Assembly (NCBI GenBank): GCA_900541475.1
Contig: UQJV01000016.1
Location: 1 to 40,029 of the forward strand
Source of the DNA: an uncultured Collinsella sp.
Lineage (GTDB): Bacteria > Actinomycetota > Coriobacteriia > Coriobacteriales > Coriobacteriaceae
DNA length: 40,029 nucleotides
Reading direction: 5' to 3'
How positions within the stretch are numbered: the stretch's first letter is position 1; each line of letters opens with the position of its first letter. Under the pieces are notes generated by a model. The model did not search any database. It was not told the origin of the DNA and saw only the letters and a list, made by a program, of their open reading frames with translations. Position numbers and translations under genes: made by a program. This document shows, piece after piece, positions 16,301 through 23,223 of this stretch.

Positions 16301-16944
16301 TAGACCTTAAGGGTGGTGAGACCCTGCACGGCCTCCAGGAACATGCCGCCCAGATCGACATAGCTGCCCCAGTACTCGGCACCGATCTTTTTGGCGTTGC
16401 GCATGACCATCATGATGGAGACGGGGATGACCGGAACGCAGGCGAGCAGCAGTGCGGCGGGAAGACCCGCCTGGCCCACGAGCAGTACAAACAGCGTGAT
16501 GGGTGCCAAACCGGCAAAGAAGAGCTGCGGCAGGTAACCGCCAAAGTACACCTGGAGTTGCGTGGCGCCCTCGACGCTGGTCTGGACGGCCTCGGCGGTG
16601 GGGACGGTTTCGGTGTAGGAGGGGCCGAGTGCGGTGAGCTTGTCGTAGACGAGCGAGCGCACGCGGCGGACGGCCTCGAACGCGGCCTTGTCGCCGGCGC
16701 GTTGGGCCAGGTAGATGGAGGCGGCGCGCACGATGATGGCGGCGGCGAGCGGCAAAGCCGCCTGTGCGAGGGCATCGACGGCGAGCGCGGCGGAAAGACC
16801 GTTCGTGACGATGCCGCCCAAGATGCGCGCAAGCATCCACATCACCGTGATGTTTGCCATGAGCGCGATCCACTTAAACAGGACGCTTGCCATAATGTAG
16901 GGCGTTACCTGCGGAGCCAGGGAGAAGAGCCGCTTCTCGAACAT
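13378..16944 (-). CDS. Double ABC exporter (two fused membrane-ATPase half transporters, CydDC-like)
   Basis: This 1188-residue protein is two complete ABC-exporter halves in one chain. Half 1 has about six membrane segments (residues 15-290), Walker A GESGGGKST at 367-375, the signature LSGGQRQR and YVFDEATSNVD. A charged Ala/Gly/Ser linker around residues 590-630 leads to a second membrane domain and a second ATPase with GRSGSGKST (about residue 1006), LSGGERQR and LLDEPTSALD. Both ATPase sites look intact. The layout resembles a fusion of CydD and CydC (thiol exporters), but a drug or peptide exporter is possible. AGGAGG is upstream of the ATG. It is coupled to the downstream YgbA-like gene. 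Confidence 0.88.
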   Translation of the reverse strand: MFEKRLFSLAPQVTPYIMASVLFKWIALMANITVMWMLARILGGIVTNGLSAALAVDALAQAALPLAAAIIVRAASIYLAQRAGDKAAFEAVRRVRSLVYDKLTALGPSYTETVPTAEAVQTSVEGATQLQVYFGGYLPQLFFAGLAPITLFVLLVGQAGLPAALLLACVPVIPVSIMMVMRNAKKIGAEYWGSYVDLGGMFLEAVQGLTTLKVYQADRSWHERINAESERFRTATMRLLVMQLRSICVMDLVVYMGAAFGIIVATLQLAMGKIGFEAAFLIVFLSQEFFLPMRRLGSLFHTAMNGMAASRRMFGILDTPEPERGDVELDGRGDIELAGVSYAYGDRTVLDSASATIAHGSLVALVGESGGGKSTLAGIIAGRKGAYRGSVRIGGVELCDATAASLMRAVTLVPTNGYLFAGTLRDNLLLAQPNATDAELLRALGRTRVAAFVQANGGLDMVINEGGTNLSGGQRQRVCMARALLHDSPIYVFDEATSNVDAASEAAIGEVIASLAGGHTVIMVAHRLSTIVDADQILVLERGRIAERGTHGELLATAGVYARMWNSQEQLSAYAYAEGDAEDAGAVEAVDGSTARTDGLNGAGSSSATAAPDSGRARRSAPSIMWRMMGLIRPLAGWLVLAVALGSIGMLTAAFVPAFGALGLMAALGRNALGLGLIAACAACAACGIARGPLHYGEQLCNHYIAFRLLAHIRDLVFGALRQLAPAKLEGRGKGELVSLVTSDIELLEVFYAHTISPIAIGLVCTVVFEGFLLAVSPELAGIALVAYAVLGVLLPLTSAKACGTTGRQSREGAGKLGAFVLDSLRGASETIQFVGGADRSRALGKLTEQVGAVDARLKRRQAASEAVSDALILAANLVMLGRALQLVAAGTIDFAAAFVAVFTFVSSFGSVMAVSRLGASLQETLASGARVLDLLDEQPQCAEVADGQDVEFAGAAAEHVSFSYADGVDVSGADATEQAANDPASSLILDDVTCTFAPGTMTCIMGRSGSGKSTLLKLLMRFWDPAAGTITVSGVDARHINTASLRSHEAYMTQDTHLFCGTVRENLLVAHASATDAELLDACRSASLTTLIDRLPQGLDTPVAELGDSLSGGERQRIGLARIFLNDAPFILLDEPTSALDALNEASVMQAIDELKRRGKTIVLVSHRASTYAFADFSLSVEHGRLS

Positions 16945-17145
16945 GAAACCTCCTATGCCGTAACGGTGCCGGGCTGGGTCCTCGGCAGCCGCTTAGTTAG
17001 CCAAATGCAACTAGAGTAACATCGTGCAGCGGGTAAGTATGCCGAGGGTAATTTTTAGCCGATGAACTGCGTAGAAAGTTCAAAATTGTTGAGTGCGGCG
17101 AACTTTGTGGTGGACGGAATGCGGGCGCAATTTTGATCGTGTGCG

Positions 17146-17229
17146 CCCCGCTCCAAAACGTGTACGTCAGCCTCCAAAACCGACAAAAAATGACATGTTT
17201 GGAGGCTGACGTACATGTTTGGATAGGGG
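17146..17229. repeat. Long imperfect palindrome with a perfect 18-bp core
   Basis: TGTACGTCAGCCTCCAAA (17161-17178) and its exact reverse complement (17198-17215) flank a 19-nt centre. The pairing extends outward imperfectly through TCCAAAAC and CCCC to 17146 and 17229. It fills the middle of the 382-bp gap between the divergent ABC transporter and LarC-like genes. No T tract follows either arm. The rest of the gap (16945-17145) is less G+C-rich and holds one GGCTAACTAA motif (minus strand, 16992-17001) near the transporter's presumed promoter. Confidence 0.75.
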
Positions 17230-17326
17230 CAAGGGCGACGACGGACGAAAGTCACGCCTGTGCCACGTTCGATGTGCTAGCGTTTGGGTGAATAAAACGA
17301 GCCCGTGCGGAAAGGATCCGGACCGT

Positions 17327-17812
17327 ATGCAACGTGGAAGTACATCTCCGCTGTCCCGCGAGACCGATGCGCCCGAAACCATCGTCAAGCTGGAGTGCGA
17401 CATCGATGATGCGTCGCCCGAGGTACTCGCCTATGCCGCTGACCGCCTGCGCGAGGCCGGCGCCCGCGAGGTGCACTGGCTGCCCCTCTACTGCAAAAAA
17501 GGCCGCCCCGGCTGGCAGCTGCAGGTGATCTGCTCGCATGAGGATATCGAACGCCTACAGACGATTATCTTTTTGGAAACCACGACCAACGCCGTTCGTC
17601 GCCAGGTGATGGAACGCGTTTGCCTGCCGCGTTGTTTTGAGCAGGTAGCGACGCCTTGGGGCGAGGTGTCCGTTAAGGTGGCGACCCTGCCAGACGGCAG
17701 CGAGCGCGCGGCTCCCGAGTACGAGGATTGCGCCCGTCTTGCCCGCGAACATGGCGTGCCACTCCAACGCGTGATGCAGGCGGCTCAGAGCGCGGCGCTA
17801 CGATTCGAGTAG
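17327..17812 (+). CDS. Stand-alone LarC C-terminal-like domain (nickel-pincer cofactor CTP-dependent nickel insertion family)
   Basis: The 161-residue protein matches the C-terminal half of LarC (old name DUF111): KLECDIDDASPEVLAYAADR near the N terminus, an EVHWLPLYCKKGRPGWQLQV strand, then LETTTNAVRRQVMERVCLPR and GEVSVKVATLPDG. In lactobacilli LarC is made by joining LarC1 and LarC2; here only a LarC2-like part is present, with no larA, larB, larE or LarC1 near by. GGAAAGGA is about 10 nt upstream of ATG 17327. It may complement a LarC1 elsewhere or be a repurposed domain. Confidence 0.8.
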   Translation: MQRGSTSPLSRETDAPETIVKLECDIDDASPEVLAYAADRLREAGAREVHWLPLYCKKGRPGWQLQVICSHEDIERLQTIIFLETTTNAVRRQVMERVCLPRCFEQVATPWGEVSVKVATLPDGSERAAPEYEDCARLAREHGVPLQRVMQAAQSAALRFE

Positions 17813-17883
17813 CACGGTAGATGGGCTCCACATCCGCCGGACCCCGTATTCAGCCCCCATCAACCCCACCCGAAAGGACCACC

Positions 17884-18432
17884 ATGAAATACCTCATCGC
17901 TTCCGACATTCACGGCTCGGCATACTGGGCCGAGCGCCTCTGCGCTGCCATCGAATCCGAGCAGCCCGACCGCATCGTGCTGCTGGGCGACCTGCTCTAC
18001 CACGGCCCGCGTAACGACCTGCCGCGCGACTACGCCCCCAAGCGTGTGATTCCGCTGCTCAACGCCCTGGCCGACCGCATCATCGCGGTGCGCGGCAACT
18101 GCGACGCCGAGGTCGACCAGATGGTGCTCGACTTCCCCGTCATGGCCGACTACGCCACGCTGTTCGACGAGACCGGCCGCGAGCTGTTCCTGACGCACGG
18201 CCACGTTTTTGGCGCCGGCATGCACAACAGCGTCGACCGCGCGCCCGCGCTGCCCGAGGGCTCCGCGCTCGTCTACGGCCACACGCACATCAAAGTTAAC
18301 GAGGAGAGCGCCGCGCACCCGGGCCTGTGGCTCTTCAACCCCGGCAGCGTGAGCATCCCCAAGGACGGCACGCACAGCTACGGCATCTACGAGGGCGGCA
18401 CGTTCCGCCATGTGATCCTGGAGGAGGAATAA
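17884..18432 (+). CDS. YfcE/MJ0936-family metallophosphoesterase
   Basis: This 182-residue calcineurin-like phosphoesterase has the five metal-binding motifs: ASDIHGS (D8/H10), LLGDLLYHG, RGNCD, LTHGHVFG and YGHTHIK, with NPGSVSIPKDG near the end. Length and motif spacing fit the small YfcE-type phosphodiesterases, cytoplasmic enzymes whose natural substrate is unclear. ATG 17884 has GAAAGGACC upstream. It is 2 bp from mazG, and the two form an operon, probably with the LarC-like gene 71 bp upstream. Confidence 0.9.
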   Translation: MKYLIASDIHGSAYWAERLCAAIESEQPDRIVLLGDLLYHGPRNDLPRDYAPKRVIPLLNALADRIIAVRGNCDAEVDQMVLDFPVMADYATLFDETGRELFLTHGHVFGAGMHNSVDRAPALPEGSALVYGHTHIKVNEESAAHPGLWLFNPGSVSIPKDGTHSYGIYEGGTFRHVILEEE

Positions 18433-18434
18433 CC

Positions 18435-19295
18435 ATGGCGCAGCACATGGCTCAGCAAAATACCGAGGGTTCGCGCGATCTGTCCACGCTGGTAGACGCG
18501 TCGGCCGAGCTGCAGCATCTGGTGCAGACCATTTGGCGCTTGCGTCAGCCCGACGGCTGCCCGTGGGACCGCGAGCAGACGCACCGAAGCATTGGCAAAA
18601 ACATGATCGAGGAGGCCTACGAGGCGCTCGATTGCATCGAGGCGGACGACGCGGCACACCTGCGCGAGGAGTTGGGCGACGTGCTCATGCAGGTCGTACT
18701 GCATGCGCAGATTGCGGCGGATGCCGGTGAGTTTTCGCTGGCCGATGTGGCGCGCGATATCGACGCCAAGCTCATCCGTCGTCACCCGCACGTGTTTGGC
18801 GATGCGGATGCCGAGAGCTCCGACGAGGTGCTCAAGATTTGGGACGAGGTCAAGCTTGCCGAGAAGGCCGCCAAGGACAAGGCCGTGGCGGCGGGCGAGG
18901 CTGCGCCCGAGGGCCTGCTCGACGGCGTGCCCACGCATCTGCCGGCGCTGATGCAGGCTCAGAAGGTGTCGCGCAAGGCGGCTGCCGTGGGCTTTGAGTG
19001 GGAGACGGTCCAGGACGTGTGGGACGAGGTCGCTGAGGAGCGTGCCGAGTTTGAGGCCGAGGCTCCCGGCTCGCCCGAGCGCGAGATGGAGTTTGGCGAC
19101 CTGCTCTTTGCCCTGGTCAACGTTGCGCGCAAGGAGGGAATCGACGCCGAGAGCGCCCTGCGTGCCAGCACGGCAAAGTTCCGCCGCCGCTGGGCCGCGA
19201 TGGAGCAGATGGCGGCCGACGCCCACGTGGATCTGGCCGAGCTTTCGACCCACGGCCTCAATGACCTCTGGGATGCCGCAAAGGCAGAAGAGTAA
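18435..19295 (+). CDS. mazG: Nucleoside triphosphate pyrophosphohydrolase MazG
   Basis: The 286-residue protein contains two MazG units, as in the E. coli enzyme. The first has LRQPDGCPWDREQTHRSIG followed by EEAYEALDCIE and EELGDVLMQVVLHAQ, where the acidic residues bind Mg. The second has KAAAVGFEW and EFGDLLFALVNVAR. It hydrolyses NTPs to NMP and pyrophosphate and has been linked to nucleotide house-cleaning and ppGpp control. ATG 18435 has GGAGGAA upstream, overlapping the stop of the preceding gene. A clear terminator follows. Confidence 0.93.
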   Translation: MAQHMAQQNTEGSRDLSTLVDASAELQHLVQTIWRLRQPDGCPWDREQTHRSIGKNMIEEAYEALDCIEADDAAHLREELGDVLMQVVLHAQIAADAGEFSLADVARDIDAKLIRRHPHVFGDADAESSDEVLKIWDEVKLAEKAAKDKAVAAGEAAPEGLLDGVPTHLPALMQAQKVSRKAAAVGFEWETVQDVWDEVAEERAEFEAEAPGSPEREMEFGDLLFALVNVARKEGIDAESALRASTAKFRRRWAAMEQMAADAHVDLAELSTHGLNDLWDAAKAEE

Positions 19296-19301
19296 GACTG
19301 C

Positions 19302-19343
19302 GGGGGCGACGGGACGGACTTTCTCATCGCCCCCATTATTTTT
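19302..19343 (+). terminator. Rho-independent terminator after mazG
   Basis: GGGGGCGA (19302-19309) pairs with TCGCCCCC (19327-19334), followed by ATTATTTTT. This separates mazG from eno. Confidence 0.75.
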
Positions 19344-19351
19344 CAAAAAGA

Positions 19352-19407
19352 TTGTATCCCTTGGCTAACTTAGGGCATAATGCAAAAAGTGCGATAAGGC
19401 TAACTTA
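19352..19407 (+). promoter_or_regulatory. Probable eno promoter with two GGCTAACTTA direct repeats
   Basis: CATAAT (19376-19381) is a good -10 box with TTGTAT (19352-19357) as a possible -35 at 18-bp spacing. Identical GGCTAACTTA decamers lie at 19363-19372 and 19398-19407, 35 bp apart, on either side of the -10 box. They look like a binding site for a regulator. A near copy (GGCTAACTAA) sits upstream of the ABC transporter on the minus strand (16992-17001). Confidence 0.5.
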
Positions 19408-19483
19408 TGAACCTGCGCGCCACTGTAGCGTGCAAGCCGTGTCGCCAAGCATTCAACCCGTTTCCAAGTGAGAGGGAGACAAC

Positions 19484-20773
19484 ATGAGCGATATTTTGGA
19501 TGTCTACGGTCGCGAGGTACTCGACAGCCGCGGCAACCCCACCGTCGAGGTCGAGGTCGTGCTCGAGGACGGCAGCTTCGGCCGCGCGATGGTGCCTTCG
19601 GGCGCTTCGACCGGCGCCTTTGAGGCCTGCGAGCTGCGCGATGGCGACAAGGGTCGCTACCTGGGCAAGGGCGTCTCGCAGGCCGTCGAGCACGTCAATA
19701 ACGAGTGCGCTAACGCCGTCGTGGGCCTCGACGCCTTCGACCAGCGCGCCGTCGATGCCGCGCTGATTGCCGCGGACGGTACCCCCAACAAGACCAATCT
19801 CGGCGCCAACGCCATTCTGGGCGTGTCGCTGGCAGTTGCCCGCGCCGCTGCCGAGTCGGCGGGTCTTTCGCTGTACCAGTACCTGGGTGGCGTCAACGCC
19901 CACCTGCTGCCCACGCCCATGATGAACATTCTCAACGGCGGCGTGCATGCCGACAACAACGTCGACTTCCAGGAGTTCATGATCATGCCGGTGGGCGCCC
20001 CGAGCTTTACCGAGGGCCTGCGTTGGTGCGCCGAGGTATACCACACCCTCAAGGGCGTGCTGCACGAGGCAGGCCTGGGCGGCGGCGTGGGCGACGAGGG
20101 TGGCTTTGCCCCCAACCTCAAGACCAACGCCGAGCCGTTCGAGTACATCACCAAGGCCGTGGAGAAGGCCGGCTTTAAGCCCGGCGTCGACTTCATGTAC
20201 GCCATGGACCCGGCCTCGACCGAGTTCTACAACGCCGAGACCGGCATGTACGAACTCAAGGGCGAGGGCGTGGAGTACACGAGTGCCCAGATGGTCGATT
20301 ACTGGGAGAAGCTCATCGACACCTATCCCATCATCTCCATCGAGGACGGCATGGCCGAGGAGGACTGGGACGGCTGGGTCGAGCTGACCCGCCGCATTGG
20401 CAACAAGGTGCAGCTGGTGGGCGACGACCTGTTCGTCACCAACACCGAGCGCCTCAAGAAGGGCATCAAGCTGGGCGCCGCCAACGCGATCCTGGTCAAG
20501 GTCAACCAGATCGGCACGCTCACCGAGTCGCTCGAGGCCATCGAGACCGCCAAGGAGGCCGGCTACGCCTGCATCGTGAGCCACCGCTCCGGCGAGACCG
20601 AGGATTCCACGATCGCCGACCTGGTCGTGGGCGTCAATGCCGGCCAGATCAAGTCGGGCGCCCCGTGCCGTAGCGACCGCATCGCCAAGTACAACCAGCT
20701 CATCCGTATCGAGGACGAGCTCGAGGGCAGCGCGCACTACGCCGGCAAGGCCGCGTTCTACAACATTCGCTAG
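19484..20773 (+). CDS. eno: Enolase
   Basis: The 429-residue protein is full length and highly conserved: VYGREVLDSRGNPTVEVEV at the N terminus, GASTGAFEACELRDGD, metal ligands in SIEDGMAEEDW and VGDDLFVTN, and the active-site segment SHRSGETEDSTIADL. It interconverts 2-phosphoglycerate and phosphoenolpyruvate in glycolysis. GAGAGGGAG lies upstream of ATG 19484. Codon use is strongly biased to C/G-ending codons, as expected for a highly expressed gene. It is monocistronic, bounded by terminators. Confidence 0.98.
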   Translation: MSDILDVYGREVLDSRGNPTVEVEVVLEDGSFGRAMVPSGASTGAFEACELRDGDKGRYLGKGVSQAVEHVNNECANAVVGLDAFDQRAVDAALIAADGTPNKTNLGANAILGVSLAVARAAAESAGLSLYQYLGGVNAHLLPTPMMNILNGGVHADNNVDFQEFMIMPVGAPSFTEGLRWCAEVYHTLKGVLHEAGLGGGVGDEGGFAPNLKTNAEPFEYITKAVEKAGFKPGVDFMYAMDPASTEFYNAETGMYELKGEGVEYTSAQMVDYWEKLIDTYPIISIEDGMAEEDWDGWVELTRRIGNKVQLVGDDLFVTNTERLKKGIKLGAANAILVKVNQIGTLTESLEAIETAKEAGYACIVSHRSGETEDSTIADLVVGVNAGQIKSGAPCRSDRIAKYNQLIRIEDELEGSAHYAGKAAFYNIR

Positions 20774-20846
20774 GCAAGCGGCGTGTGCGGGGGCGGGGCT
20801 GACTCGGATTCACCTCGCTCCCGCCGGGCACTGTTGAGCACCATTG

Positions 20847-20878
20847 GGCGCTGGGCAATATGGCTCAGCGCCTTTTTT
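20847..20878 (+). terminator. Rho-independent terminator after eno
   Basis: GGCGCTG (20847-20853) pairs with CAGCGCC (20866-20872), directly followed by six T residues. Confidence 0.85.
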
Positions 20879-20969
20879 ATGTCGAGCAAGGGCCGCCGAA
20901 GGCGGTGCGCGCACTCGTGCTATAACTAAAAGACTTAGCGCAAACAAACCTCAACCGCACAAGGCGCAC

Positions 20970-21740
20970 ATGGATCAGATTTACGACAACAGGTACTATT
21001 CCGCCGGTTCGCGTGAGCCGTCACCTCGCCGTGCGCATTCGGTGCAGCTTGGCGGGTCCGATTACGCCGGTGCCGACCGCTCCATGCAGCGACCGACAAG
21101 TGCCTCACACTCCCGTGCTCAAATGAATATGCTGACGGACCGTCCGCCACGTTCGGTGCGCCCGGCGCATTCGGAGCGTGCTCAGCGTTCCTCGGATCAA
21201 ACGCACGAAAAGCCGAGTAGGCCCTCGAACCGTCTTTCGGGCTCGGACTTCATGCATTACGCCAACGATAACGCGGTGGTCAAGGCAATCTACGACTTTA
21301 CCCACGGTCCCCAGCGAGGGCTGTTTGTTGGCATTGTCGTCGCCCTGGCGCTCGTGAGCCTGTACTTCCCCGTGCGCGACCTGTATGTGGCAAAACGCTC
21401 GAGCGACATCTTGGCCAAGCAGGTCGAGATTCGCGAGCAATATAACGACGACCTGCAAAAAAGCGTCGACAAGCTGCTCTCGGAGGAGGGTATCAAGGAC
21501 GCGGCGTCCGAGGACCTGGGCCTGGTGATGCCCGGCGAGAAGAAGATTGACGTGCTAGGCTTGGACGACGATTCTGACTCGTCGTCGAGCAAAAAGTCCT
21601 CAAACGCCAAGAAGGCCAGCGAAGTGGCCAAGGAAATCGAAGAAGTCGGCAAGGACGCGCCGTGGTACATCCAGGCGCTCGACATGCTGTTTGGGTTTAA
21701 CGGCGTCGAGGGTCAGACGGTCGTGTCCAACGGCAAATAG
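20970..21740 (+). CDS. Septum formation initiator family protein (FtsB/DivIC-like)
   Basis: The 256-residue protein has a long polar, Arg/Ser-rich cytoplasmic N terminus (1 to about 115), one membrane segment near residues 117-140 (GLFVGIVVALALVSLYFPVR), then a coiled-coil-like stretch ILAKQVEIREQYNDDLQKSV, as in FtsB/DivIC divisome proteins. The C terminus is unusual: an acidic/Ser-rich stretch (DDDSDSSSSKKSS) then WYIQALDMLFGF. ATG 20970 has only a weak AAGG site. It is 20 bp upstream of the Ppx/GppA gene, the same order as in other actinobacteria (eno, divIC, ppx). Confidence 0.82.
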   Translation: MDQIYDNRYYSAGSREPSPRRAHSVQLGGSDYAGADRSMQRPTSASHSRAQMNMLTDRPPRSVRPAHSERAQRSSDQTHEKPSRPSNRLSGSDFMHYANDNAVVKAIYDFTHGPQRGLFVGIVVALALVSLYFPVRDLYVAKRSSDILAKQVEIREQYNDDLQKSVDKLLSEEGIKDAASEDLGLVMPGEKKIDVLGLDDDSDSSSSKKSSNAKKASEVAKEIEEVGKDAPWYIQALDMLFGFNGVEGQTVVSNGK

Positions 21741-21760
21741 CGCCCGGAGGGGAGCCCGCA

Positions 21761-22762
21761 ATGACAAATTGCAAACGCTATAAGGTAGCCGCGATCGACC
21801 TGGGAACGGTGTCGTCGCGACTGGTGTTGGCCCAGGTCGAGGCCGGGGCAATCGTGGAATCGTCCAAGCATACCGAGATTACCGACCTGGGCGAGGGCGT
21901 GGACGCGACGGGCCGCTTTTGCGAGGCGGCCGTTGAGCGTGTGCTCGCTGCGTGTCACATGTTTGTGGACGAGGCCCGTGCCTTTGGGGCCGTGTGCGTC
22001 TGCACCACGTGCACGAGTGCCGCGCGCGATGCGTCCAATGCCGCGCTGCTGCTGGACGGCCTGCGCGAGTTGGGGCTCAAACCACAGGTGATTCCGGGCG
22101 AGGTCGAGGCGCGCCTGACATTTTTTGGCGTGGCGCACGACTTTGCCGGCGAGCGCATCATCGTCGCGGATTCGGGCGGCGGCTCCACGGAGCTCGCGAC
22201 GGGCGTATACGCTCCGGAGCGCAGCGTCTTTGCGCTGGAGGGAACGCGCTCGCTGGACATCGGTTGCCGTCGCGTGACGGAGCGCTTTTTCTCCGCGTTG
22301 CCGCCCGCGGATGGCGAGCTTGCTGCCGCTGCCGCGTGGGCAGGCGAGCAGTTCGCCGCCTATTTTGAGGGCCTGCCTGTCGACTTTGAGCGCGCCGAAC
22401 GCTTAGTCGCGGTGGGCGGCACGGTGACTACGCTGGTGGCTCTGGTCCACGAGCTGGAACCGTACGATTCGAGCTTTGTGCACCTACGCGAGCTGTCGCT
22501 GGAGCAGGTCTCGGCCGCTATCGAGCGCATGTCTGTGTTGGACGCGGAAGGCATCGCCGCGCTACCGGGTGTACAGCCCAAACGCGCGGGCGTGATCTTG
22601 GCTGGTGCCGTGGTGATTCGCGAGCTTATGCGAGCCGGCGGCTACGACACGCTCACCGTAAGCGAGAACAGCCTGCTTGCCGGCATGGCCGCCACCATTA
22701 ACGAGGTTCTCGACGGTGAGCTACCCACCATCGGCTGGACCCCCAGCCTCAGCGCCCTTTAA
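21761..22762 (+). CDS. Ppx/GppA-family exopolyphosphatase or guanosine pentaphosphatase
   Basis: The 333-residue protein has the ASKHA phosphate-binding motifs of this family: AIDLGTVSSRLVLAQVE at the N terminus and VADSGGGSTELATG in the middle, with PGEVEARLTF preceding it. Family members cleave terminal phosphates from polyphosphate or pppGpp. The length fits the short actinobacterial Ppx1 form with only the core domain. GGAGGGGAG is upstream of ATG 21761. Sequence does not settle the choice between polyphosphate and pppGpp. Confidence 0.9.
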   Translation: MTNCKRYKVAAIDLGTVSSRLVLAQVEAGAIVESSKHTEITDLGEGVDATGRFCEAAVERVLAACHMFVDEARAFGAVCVCTTCTSAARDASNAALLLDGLRELGLKPQVIPGEVEARLTFFGVAHDFAGERIIVADSGGGSTELATGVYAPERSVFALEGTRSLDIGCRRVTERFFSALPPADGELAAAAAWAGEQFAAYFEGLPVDFERAERLVAVGGTVTTLVALVHELEPYDSSFVHLRELSLEQVSAAIERMSVLDAEGIAALPGVQPKRAGVILAGAVVIRELMRAGGYDTLTVSENSLLAGMAATINEVLDGELPTIGWTPSLSAL

Positions 22763-22774
22763 CCATCCCCTCAT

Positions 22775-22843
22775 AAGTTGCGGTGAAATAGTTCCTAAAT
22801 GGGCTGATAAACTGCCAAAACAGGAACTATTCCATCGCAACTT
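22775..22843. repeat. 69-bp palindromic element
   Basis: Arms 22775-22796 and 22822-22843 are inverted repeats: AAGTTGCG then four bases with two mismatches, then AATAGTTCCT. The 25-nt centre is A-rich. It directly follows the Ppx/GppA stop codon. There is no T run after the right arm. It is much less G+C-rich than its surroundings. Confidence 0.65.
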
Positions 22844-22870
22844 AGAGGCTTAACGGCATCCAGAAGAAAC

Positions 22871-22929
22871 GAGCCCGCATCCCCAGGGGGCACGGGCCCG
22901 TAAAAGCCAAATGGTAGGGGCGGTGGGAC
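22871..22929 (-). pseudogene. Duplicated tRNA-Leu 3' end plus its terminator (remnant)
   Basis: The 19-bp stretch 22911-22929 is identical to 23107-23125, the last 18 nt of tRNA-Leu with CCA plus one flanking base. Just downstream on the minus strand, GGGCCCG/CGGGCTC (about 22871-22899) followed by TTTCTT repeats the terminator found after the intact tRNA. The sequence diverges from the tRNA beyond 22929. The interval to the intact tRNA (22930-23050) is G+C-rich and contains an inverted T-arm-like GCGGGTTCGAGCCCC at 23032-23046 but no complete tRNA. Confidence 0.6.
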
Positions 22930-23055
22930 ATCTGCGTATTTGTTGCGCAAATCCGCACCGGCTTCGGCTGCCTGCCGGCGTCCTCGCCGGCTCGCTACGG
23001 ACGCTGCGCGTCCGCTTGACGCTCGCCCCCTCGCGGGTTCGAGCCCCACCGGCAT

Positions 23056-23095
23056 CTTAAAGAAATGAGCCCGCCTCCCTGGGGGACACGGGCTC
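23056..23095 (-). terminator. Terminator of tRNA-Leu
   Basis: On the minus strand GAGCCCG (23095-23089) pairs with CGGGCTC (23073-23067), with a partly paired inner part and a following T-rich run (complement of 23056-23066). It lies 13 nt after the tRNA CCA end. Confidence 0.7.
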
Positions 23096-23107
23096 GTAAG
23101 CACTACA

Positions 23108-23192
23108 TGGTAGGGGCGGTGGGACTCGAACCCACAATCCTTGCGGCGAGGGATTTTAAGTCCCCTGCGTATGCCAATTCCGCCACGCCCCC
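23108..23192 (-). tRNA. tRNA-Leu (anticodon UAA)
   Basis: The 85-nt minus-strand sequence folds as a class II tRNA. The acceptor GGGGGCG pairs with CGCCCCT, followed by A and an encoded CCA. The anticodon stem-loop GGGGA-CTTAAAA-TCCCT gives anticodon TAA. A long variable arm (CGCCGCAAGGAT) and the T arm GTGGG-TTCGAGT-CCCAC are clear. A terminator follows on the same strand. Confidence 0.95.
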
Positions 23193-23223
23193 GTGAGACT
23201 AGAAGTCTAGCACAAGCCGTCCG

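Noticed and set aside
22930..23050. A second tRNA on the plus strand ending near 23050 (GGGTTCGAGCCCC T-arm)
   Set aside because: No matching acceptor stem, D arm or anticodon arm can be placed upstream; it is at most a fragment.
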